DNA of 12,560 nt, from contig CABRXV010000061.1 in the NCBI GenBank assembly GCA_902475005.1, forward strand, positions 1-12,560, written 5' to 3'. Source of the stretch: CABRXV01 sp900754955. Lineage in GTDB: Bacteria > Actinomycetota > Coriobacteriia > Coriobacteriales > Eggerthellaceae. Under the pieces are notes generated by a model. The model was not told the origin of the DNA. It saw only the letters and a list, made by a program, of their open reading frames with translations, and did no database searches. Positions 1-5,137 of this stretch are shown one piece after another (the stretch's first letter is position 1; every line of letters starts with the position of its first letter). Both the position numbers and the translations under genes were made by a program.

Positions 1-135
1 CTCGCCGACGCCCATGTTCACGACGATCTTCTCCAGCTTCGGCACGCAGTTGATGTTCTTGATGCCGAGCTGCTCGACGAGCGCGGGGACGATCTCGGTC
101 TGGTACTTCACCTTGAGGCGGGGGGTATCAGCCAT
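1..135 (-). CDS. rplE: Ribosomal protein L5, N-terminal part (runs off left edge)
   Basis: Large-subunit protein L5 binds 5S rRNA and helps form the central protuberance. Only the first 45 residues are in the window, starting MADTPRLKVKY and running through the well-conserved stretch NINCVPKLEKIVVNMGVGE, which is typical of the L5 N-terminus. The ATG at 135-133 is preceded by a purine-rich site (GGAGAAAGG) with slightly long spacing. In most bacteria rplE follows rplX closely. Here 191 bp separate them, and that gap holds a terminator, a promoter-like pair and two hairpins, so rplE probably opens its own transcription unit. The rest of the gene, and presumably rpsN/rpsH and so on, lie beyond the window. 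Confidence 0.95.
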   Translation of the reverse strand, partial: MADTPRLKVKYQTEIVPALVEQLGIKNINCVPKLEKIVVNMGVGE

Positions 136-165
136 CTTTCTTCAAACCTTTCTCCGATGGATTAA

Positions 166-188
166 ACGCCGGATTTCCGACCCGGCGT
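166..188 (-). promoter_or_regulatory. Leader hairpin 2 upstream of rplE
   Basis: A 7-bp perfect inverted repeat (ACGCCGG at 166-172, CCGGCGT at 182-188) with a 9-nt loop lies about 30 nt upstream of the rplE start. It directly abuts the next hairpin with no unpaired base between them. It is not followed by a clean T tract on the minus strand (TTTAAT), so it is better read as a structured leader than as a terminator. A role in autogenous control of the rplE unit is inference. Confidence 0.5.
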
Positions 189-207
189 CCCTGGGACCTT
201 CCCAGGG
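189..207 (-). promoter_or_regulatory. Leader hairpin 1 upstream of rplE
   Basis: An 8-bp perfect stem (CCCTGGGA at 189-196, TCCCAGGG at 200-207) with a 3-nt loop. It lies inside the predicted 5' untranslated region of rplE, back to back with the 166-188 hairpin. The two could stack coaxially in the RNA. This architecture fits a ribosomal-protein leader, but it does not match any leader motif that I can name. Confidence 0.5.
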
Positions 208-232
208 CCATGGCGCTTGCGCGCGATTGGAA

Positions 233-261
233 ATTGTCCCACAAAACGAGACACTTTCCAA
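233..261 (-). promoter_or_regulatory. Putative sigma-70-type promoter for rplE
   Basis: A -35 element TTGGAA (261-256) and a -10 element GACAAT (238-233), each 4 of 6 to consensus, are separated by exactly 17 nt. Transcription would start near 226, giving a leader of about 90 nt. The -35 begins only 2 nt after the T tract of the preceding terminator, an arrangement expected when one unit ends and another begins. The match is moderate and the call rests largely on position. Confidence 0.5.
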
Positions 262-263
262 GT

Positions 264-300
264 AAAAACCGCCCGCTACACAAATTCGGTAGCAGGCGGT
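264..300 (-). terminator. Intrinsic terminator after rplX
   Basis: Reading the minus strand, a 12-bp stem (300-289 pairing with 279-268, all Watson-Crick except one internal G-U) encloses a 9-nt loop and is followed directly by a TTTT run (267-264). It starts 26 nt after the rplX stop. Stem length, GC content and T run make it the best intrinsic terminator in the window. It sits between rplX and rplE, where transcription normally continues, so it may be a partial terminator or an attenuator rather than an absolute stop. Confidence 0.8.
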
Positions 301-326
301 CTGTTCAGAGCCTTGAGTGCCTTATC

Positions 327-662
327 TTAGGCCTCGACGGCGGGGATGTCCTTGCCGCACTTCTTGCAGACGCGGACGAGCTTGCCGTCCTCGCGGCGAC
401 GGGCCACGCGGGTGGCCTCGCCGCAGCTGGGGCACACGAGCATCACGTTGGACACGTGGATGGGCGCCTCGACGGTGGAAATGCCGCCCTGGGGGTTGGC
501 CTGGGTCGGGCGCATGGCCTTCTTGACCATGTTCACCTTCTCCACGACAACGCGGGACTTCTCGGGCACCGAGCGCAGCACCTTGCCGGTCTTGCCGCGG
601 TCCTTGCCGGCGATGACCTTGACGGTGTCGCCCTTGCGGATCGTCATCTTGTTCTGAGCCAT
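327..662 (-). CDS. rplX: Ribosomal protein L24
   Basis: L24 is one of the two assembly-initiator proteins of the large subunit and binds the 5' region of 23S rRNA near the peptide exit tunnel. The 111-residue product has the N-terminal KOW motif (KGDTVKVIAGKDRGKTGKV, about residues 10-28) and the conserved NPQGGI and HVSNV stretches. A C-terminal pair CPSC...CKKC (about residues 77-101) looks like a zinc ribbon, a feature shared by many bacterial L24 proteins. The ATG at 662 follows a strong site (GGGGAGG). It starts 13 nt after rplN and is the last gene before the intra-cluster terminator. Confidence 0.98.
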   Translation of the reverse strand: MAQNKMTIRKGDTVKVIAGKDRGKTGKVLRSVPEKSRVVVEKVNMVKKAMRPTQANPQGGISTVEAPIHVSNVMLVCPSCGEATRVARRREDGKLVRVCKKCGKDIPAVEA

Positions 663-675
663 TCTGACACCTCCC

Positions 676-1044
676 CTACAGCGTTTCCGGTGCCAGAGAC
701 ACGATCTTCATGTACTTCTTATCACGCAGCTCGCGGGCAACGGGCCCGAAGATACGCGTGCCGCGCGGCGTGCCGTCGGCATTGATCAGAACAGCGGCGT
801 TCTGGTCGAACTTGATGTAGGAGCCGTCGGCGCGACGGACTTCCTTCTTCACGCGCACGACGACGCAACGAACGACCTCGCCCTTCTTGACGTTGCCGTT
901 GGGCATTGCCTCTTTGACGCTGCAGATGATCACATCGCCCAGGCCCGCGTAACGGCGCTTCGAGCCGCCGAGGACCTTGATGCACTGCACCTTGCGAGCG
1001 CCGGAGTTGTCGGCCACCGCGAGCATGGTTTGCATCTGAATCAT
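676..1044 (-). CDS. rplN: Ribosomal protein L14
   Basis: L14 lies at the subunit interface, binds 23S rRNA and contributes to bridge B5/B8. The product is 122 residues, the standard length. It begins with the conserved MIQMQTML, followed by VADNSGA, and contains the GDVI and PRGTRIFGPVARELR signature blocks. The first ATG is chosen because MIQ is the conserved L14 N-terminus. A purine-rich site (AGGAAAGTTAGG) lies upstream within a 50-nt gap after rpsQ. Nothing unusual is seen in the protein. Confidence 0.98.
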   Translation of the reverse strand: MIQMQTMLAVADNSGARKVQCIKVLGGSKRRYAGLGDVIICSVKEAMPNGNVKKGEVVRCVVVRVKKEVRRADGSYIKFDQNAAVLINADGTPRGTRIFGPVARELRDKKYMKIVSLAPETL

Positions 1045-1094
1045 GTGCTTTACCTAACTTTCCTCGAAGATAGCTTGCATGCGATGCACACGTG

Positions 1095-1355
1095 CTATTT
1101 GGCCTTCTCTACGATCTTCACAAGGCGCCAGCGCTTCAGCTTGGACAGCGGACGCGTCTCCATGATCTGAACGGTGTCGCCGATGCCGGCCTCGTTGTTC
1201 TCGTCATGGGCATGGAACTTCTTCGTGGAGGTGATCATCTTGCCGTAAACCGGATGCGGCTTGCGCTCCTTGATCTCCACGACGATGGTCTTGTCGTTGA
1301 CGTTGCTGACGACAACGCCCTGACGGACCTTACGCGAATTGCGCTCTTCAGTCAT
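1095..1355 (-). CDS. rpsQ: Ribosomal protein S17
   Basis: S17 is a primary 16S rRNA-binding protein of the small-subunit body with an OB fold. The 86-residue product contains the family blocks RQGVVVSNVNDKTIVVEI, the KKFHAHDE segment and GDTVQIMETRPLSK. The ATG at 1355 follows a strong GAGGGAGG site in the 18-nt gap after rpmC. The 50-nt gap before rplN is the longest inside this run of genes. It contains only a weak 5-bp hairpin and no T tract. Confidence 0.98.
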   Translation of the reverse strand: MTEERNSRKVRQGVVVSNVNDKTIVVEIKERKPHPVYGKMITSTKKFHAHDENNEAGIGDTVQIMETRPLSKLKRWRLVKIVEKAK

Positions 1356-1373
1356 AACTTAATCCTCCCTCAG

Positions 1374-1568
1374 CTACGCGCTCAGCTCACGAGCACGCAT
1401 CTCGGTCAGGATGCGCGCAATATCCTTCTTGACCTGCTTCACACGCGCGGTGTTGTCAAGCTGGCTGGTGGCCATCTGGAAACGCAGGTTGAACAGCTCA
1501 GCGCGCGCCTCCTTCAACTTCGCCTGCAGGTCTTCGGCAGAAAGTTCGCGAATCTCTGCTGCTTTCAT
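1374..1568 (-). CDS. rpmC: Ribosomal protein L29
   Basis: L29 is a small helical protein beside the peptide exit tunnel that, with L23, forms part of the docking site for trigger factor and SRP. The 64-residue product has the typical two-helix pattern with the LKEARAELFNLRFQMATSQLDN signature region (about residues 18-39) and a basic C-terminal helix (VKQVKKDIARI). The ATG at 1568 directly follows the rplP stop codon (TAAATG), so translation is probably coupled. Confidence 0.97.
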   Translation of the reverse strand: MKAAEIRELSAEDLQAKLKEARAELFNLRFQMATSQLDNTARVKQVKKDIARILTEMRARELSA

Positions 1569-1991
1569 TTATTCCTGCCCTTCCGTTTCACGAGTGACGA
1601 TCTTGCACTTGATGGGCAGCTTGTTGATAGCCAGGCGAAGCGCCTCTTTGGCGGTTGCCTCGTCGACGCCGGCGATCTCGAACATGATGCGACCGGGCTT
1701 GACGACTGCCACCCAACCCTCGGGGTTGCCCTTGCCGGAGCCCATACGGGTCTCAGCGGGCTTGGAGGTGATCGGCTTGTCGGGGAAGATCGTGATCCAC
1801 ACCTTACCGCCACGCTTCATGTAACGGGTCATGGCGATACGAGCGGCCTCGATCTGACGGTTGGTGATCCAGTGGGCCTCGAGAGCCTGGATACCGTATT
1901 CGCCGTGGTTCAGACGGGTGCCGCCCTTGGCCTTGCCCTTCATGGAACCACGCTGCACCTTGCGGTGCTTAACGCGCTTGGGTACGAGCAT
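1569..1991 (-). CDS. rplP: Ribosomal protein L16
   Basis: L16 binds 23S rRNA near the A site and organises the tRNA elbow contact. The 140-residue product begins MLVPKRVKHRK and carries the conserved RMGSGKGNPEGWVAVVKPGR block, which includes the Arg of the family's hydroxylated-arginine region in many species. Length is normal. Its ATG overlaps the rpsC stop by one base (TAATG), a classic coupling arrangement. It abuts rpmC downstream. Confidence 0.98.
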   Translation of the reverse strand: MLVPKRVKHRKVQRGSMKGKAKGGTRLNHGEYGIQALEAHWITNRQIEAARIAMTRYMKRGGKVWITIFPDKPITSKPAETRMGSGKGNPEGWVAVVKPGRIMFEIAGVDEATAKEALRLAINKLPIKCKIVTRETEGQE

Positions 1992-2695
1992 TACTTGCGC
2001 CCCCTCTCATTGCGGTCATTGCGTGCGCGACGGTTCGGACGGGAGCTGCCCTCGAGAGCCGGCTGCGGAGCCTTCTGCCCGGGGAGCACTTCGCCGTGGT
2101 AGACCCACACCTGGACGCCGATGGAGCCCATGGTGGTGCCTGCGGTGGCGAAGCCGTAGTCGATCTTCGCGCGGAGGGTGTGCAGCGGCACGCGACCCTC
2201 ACGGTACCACTCGCGGCGGCTCATCTCGGCACCGCCGAGGCGGCCGGAGCACTGGATGCGGATGCCCTTGGCACCCGACTTGCGAGCGGACTGCACAGCC
2301 TTGCGCATCGCGCGGCGGAAGGCCACGCGGCCCTCGAGCTGCTCGGCGACGGACTGAGCGATGAGCTCGGCATCGAGCTCGGGGCGCTTGATCTCGATGT
2401 TGACCGGGCCGTTGGCGACCTTCTCGAGATCCTTGCGCAGCGCGTCGATCTCGGCGCCCTTCTTGCCGATCACGACACCCGGGCGAGCCGTGGTGACGAT
2501 GATCTTGATCTTGTCGCCGGCGCGCTCGATCTCAACCTTGGAGACAGCGGCACGGGCAAGACGCTTGTCCAGGAACTTGCGGATCGCAAGATCGTTCTCG
2601 AGGGTTTCGGCGTAGTTGGCGTCGGCGTACCAACGGCTGCGCCAATCCTCGGTGATTCCCAGGCGGAAACCAGTGGGGCTTACTTTCTGACCCAT
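1991..2695 (-). CDS. rpsC: Ribosomal protein S3
   Basis: S3 is a small-subunit head protein at the mRNA entry tunnel with helicase-related function. I start it at 2695 rather than at a farther upstream in-frame ATG because MGQKVSPTGFRLG is the universal S3 N-terminus and a strong GAGGAGG site lies just before it, inside the end of rplV. The product has 234 residues. It has a type II KH domain with the GKKG loop (residues 77-80) followed by the C-terminal domain with RIQCSGRLGGAEMSR (residues 146-160). The last 25 residues are a basic, disordered tail, common in actinobacterial S3. The gap after rplV is 4 nt. Confidence 0.98.
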   Translation of the reverse strand: MGQKVSPTGFRLGITEDWRSRWYADANYAETLENDLAIRKFLDKRLARAAVSKVEIERAGDKIKIIVTTARPGVVIGKKGAEIDALRKDLEKVANGPVNIEIKRPELDAELIAQSVAEQLEGRVAFRRAMRKAVQSARKSGAKGIRIQCSGRLGGAEMSRREWYREGRVPLHTLRAKIDYGFATAGTTMGSIGVQVWVYHGEVLPGQKAPQPALEGSSRPNRRARNDRNERGRK

Positions 2696-2699
2696 GGAC

Positions 2700-3041
2700 T
2701 TATGCCTCCTCTCGCGGTGCGACGATGATGGTGATGTGGCTGGTGCGCTTGTTGATGCGCGAAGCGGAACCCTTGGCGCGCGGGCGGATACGCTTGAGGG
2801 TCGGACCCTCGTCGACGTAGCACGCCTTGATGACGAGCGAGTCGCCGCGCAGGTGGTTGTTGTGCTCCGCATTGGCAACAGCGGAATTCAGCGTCTTCAG
2901 AACCGTCTCTGCAACCGCGCGAGTGGTAAACGCGAGAATCTCACGAGCCTGCTCGACGGACTTGCCGCGGATCAGGTCGACGACGATGCGTGCCTTGCGA
3001 GGAGAGACGCGAACGTAGCGGGATACTGCCTTGACTTCCAT
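2700..3041 (-). CDS. rplV: Ribosomal protein L22
   Basis: L22 binds all domains of 23S rRNA and its beta-hairpin lines the narrow part of the exit tunnel. The 113-residue product has the conserved RYVRVSPRKARIVVDLIRG near the N-terminus. The tunnel hairpin region (about residues 80-100) reads GPTLKRIRPRAKGSASRINK. No insertion or deletion of the type linked with macrolide resistance is evident by eye. It starts 14 nt after rpsS and ends 4 nt before rpsC. Confidence 0.98.
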   Translation of the reverse strand: MEVKAVSRYVRVSPRKARIVVDLIRGKSVEQAREILAFTTRAVAETVLKTLNSAVANAEHNNHLRGDSLVIKACYVDEGPTLKRIRPRAKGSASRINKRTSHITIIVAPREEA

Positions 3042-3055
3042 TGTTCACCCCTATC

Positions 3056-3328
3056 CTATCGCTTGCCCTTGTCGGCGGAGTGACCCTTGAAGGTACGGGT
3101 CGGGGCGAACTCGCCCAGCTTGTGGCCGACCATGGACTCGGTAATGTAAACCGGCACGTGCTTGCGACCGTCGTGAACGGCGATCGTGTGACCGACCATC
3201 TCGGGGAAGATGGTGCTCGCACGGGACCAGGTCTTGATGACGTTCTTTTCGCCAGCCGCGTTCATTGCCTCGATACGACCCAGAAGGCGCGGTTCTACGA
3301 AAGGACCCTTTTTCAAACTTCTGCTCAC
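3056..3328 (-). CDS. rpsS: Ribosomal protein S19
   Basis: S19 sits at the top of the small-subunit head with S13 and contacts L5 across the subunit bridge. The 90-residue product opens MSRSLKKGPFV and contains the WSRASTIFPEMVGHTIAVHDG and GHKLGEFAPTRTFKGH blocks diagnostic of the family. The start is GTG at 3328-3326, preceded by AAGGAG at good spacing, and the protein begins exactly where S19 proteins do. The gap after rplB is 24 nt. Confidence 0.98.
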   Translation of the reverse strand: MSRSLKKGPFVEPRLLGRIEAMNAAGEKNVIKTWSRASTIFPEMVGHTIAVHDGRKHVPVYITESMVGHKLGEFAPTRTFKGHSADKGKR

Positions 3329-3352
3329 TATTACTCCTTAACGTGTCACGCG

Positions 3353-4183
<831 letters not shown>

Positions 4184-4408
4184 AGTTCTTACCTTTCCTT
4201 CCATGCGGGACGTCCTCGTTTGCGCGGTTGGGAAGCTTCCGCGGCCGAGATAGCCCCTCGAGATTCTTGCTCGCGCGCCTCCCCGCACACCAAGAATCCC
4301 TTCCGTTCTTCGAGGTCAGACGATTGCCTTTTCAGAGCAGAGGGAGGTTCCGCACCGCGACTCCGCCTAACCACGCGCCCGGGTGTATCCATACACACGC
4401 AGACGCAA
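4184..4408 (-). promoter_or_regulatory. Structured 5' leader of the rplB ribosomal operon
   Basis: About 225 nt lie between the predicted transcription start (near 4408) and the rplB GTG. The leader contains a palindrome GTGTAT-CC-ATACAC (4383-4396) close to the start of the transcript. It also has an 8-bp perfect stem GATTCTTG (4262-4269) with CAAGAATC (4291-4298) around a 21-nt loop that includes GGGGAGG on the minus strand. A long structured leader before the first gene of a ribosomal operon is the usual setting for autogenous control by one of the encoded proteins. Which protein would bind here is unknown, and I do not recognise an existing leader family. Confidence 0.5.
4192..4199 (-). 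promoter_or_regulatory. Ribosome binding site supporting the rplB GTG start
   Basis: AGGAAAGG on the minus strand, 8 nt before the GTG at 4183. It decides the start in favour of GTG over the ATG at 4204, in agreement with the conserved L2 N-terminus. The site also lies at the end of a 67-codon leader frame that stops 5 nt before the GTG. Confidence 0.65.
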
Positions 4409-4414
4409 AGAAGC

Positions 4415-4443
4415 ATTATAGCTGCGGGAAATGCTGGTTTCAA
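4415..4443 (-). promoter_or_regulatory. Strong sigma-70-type promoter of the rplB operon
   Basis: A -35 element TTGAAA (4443-4438) and a perfect -10 TATAAT (4420-4415) are separated by exactly 17 nt. This is the best promoter match in the window and points toward rplB. Transcription should start near 4408. Its strength fits a unit encoding nine ribosomal proteins, and it shows that the genes from rplB onward do not depend on an upstream S10-type promoter. Confidence 0.85.
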
Positions 4444-4562
4444 GGACGAATTTCCCGCTTGAGCAGGGCTCACAACTTGGACACAAGCGCGAAGCGGGTG
4501 GCGGCGCGATGGGCGGGTGGCGGGGTGCGGCGACGATGCGGCGGCGTGAGCGTGCAGGCAGA

Positions 4563-4606
4563 GGGACGGGCGGCGGGGTGGGCGGCGTGGGGCACGGGCG
4601 GCGGGG
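4563..4606 (+). repeat. G-tract block with G-quadruplex potential and a 14-bp direct repeat
   Basis: Seven runs of three or four G occur within 44 bases of the plus strand, with intervening loops of 1 to 6 nt, which meets the usual G3+N1-7 quadruplex pattern several times over. A 14-bp direct repeat, ACGGGCGGCGGGGT, occurs at 4566-4579 and 4594-4607. Looser G-rich sequence extends leftward to about 4496. The block lies about 120 bp upstream of the rplB promoter, with the G-rich strand on the non-template side of rplW-less flanking DNA. A regulatory role is inference. Confidence 0.6.
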
Positions 4607-4763
4607 TACGCAGCGTACGTCCACCGTATCGACCGCGCGCACGTGCGCAAGCACGAGCGTGGGCAGTCAAGCGGCAGGGCGGGCGCGAGGAGATGTAGGC
4701 GGCGAGACAGGCGGCGACGCGAGCGCGTGTGGGAGCGAAGGGCAAGTGCGCCAAGATTCCGCA

Positions 4764-4984
4764 GCGGGACGCCTTATTTGAGAAAAATGCAGTTTTTTCA
4801 CCGAAGTATCCTTCCACACTCTCGCTCTTCCAGGAGCGTATCTACAGCGGTTCGAAAGATGCCCGTTCAGGATTATTTCTTATTGGGAATATATATGTCT
4901 CGCCAGTAAACAAAGAACCCGAGAGCGTCTCGATCAACATACTTCGGTGATTTTTTGGAACATTTTCGAAAGAAAGCGTCCCTC
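4764..4984. mobile_element. Inverted-repeat element, MITE- or BIME-like
   Basis: Two 46-bp arms (4764-4809 and, inverted, 4939-4984) flank 129 bp. The inner ends share a perfect 12-bp match (TCACCGAAGTAT at 4798-4809; its complement at 4939-4950). The outer ends share GGGACGC with further partial identity (TT-TTT, AAAATG shifted by 2). By hand, about 30 of 46 positions match without gaps. The segment is visibly more AT-rich than its surroundings. No transposase or convincing reading frame lies inside. It could be a non-autonomous element or a pair of dispersed palindromic repeats. Whether it recurs elsewhere in the genome cannot be seen here. Confidence 0.5.
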
Positions 4985-5137
4985 ATGCAACTGCGAACCC
5001 TCTTTGGCCGTCTGTCAGAACGCGTCGAGGTGGCTGGCGTCTGCGAGAACCTACTAGAGGGCGTCAAAACGACCGCCGGCGATTCGCAAGCGCGAACGGG
5101 CAGGCAGAGGGACGAGCGGCTGGGTGCGCGGGCGTCC
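4985..5137. other. Intergenic remainder after ygiQ, nothing recognised
   Basis: This stretch between the ygiQ stop and the inverted-repeat element shows no gene with a ribosome binding site, no RNA gene and no convincing terminator for ygiQ on the minus strand. A hairpin overlaps the ygiQ stop (5130-5146), but its T run is on the plus strand. Together with 4444-4763 (GC-rich, G-tract block and short palindromes) it makes up the gene-free region upstream of the rplB promoter. Confidence 0.6.

Noticed and set aside
128..211. A 27-codon upstream frame in the rplE leader whose stop overlaps the rplE start
   Set aside because: Its ATG has no Shine-Dalgarno sequence and it runs through both stable hairpins, so translation seems unlikely. 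The overlap with rplE is probably chance.
1076..1088. TGCAT-N3-ATGCA inverted repeat between rpsQ and rplN
   Set aside because: A 5-bp stem with a 3-nt loop and no T tract is within chance expectation. Nothing else in the gap suggests regulation.
1092..2102. Long open frames on the plus strand opposite the ribosomal genes (also 3041-4462)
   Set aside because: They lie antisense to unmistakable ribosomal protein genes, have no recognisable domains and carry the low-complexity composition expected of GC-rich shadow frames.
2696..2878. Upstream extension of rpsC to an in-frame ATG at 2878
   Set aside because: The extension overlaps rplV, is low-complexity Ser/Arg/Thr sequence, and the conserved S3 start MGQKVSPTGFRLG with its ribosome binding site lies at 2695.
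4470..4817. Minus-strand open frame in the intergenic region upstream of rplB, and plus-strand frames at 4729-4950 and 4955-5314
   Set aside because: No ribosome binding site and no family resemblance. The GC-rich portion translates to Arg/Ala/Pro runs, and part of each frame overlaps the inverted-repeat element or ygiQ.
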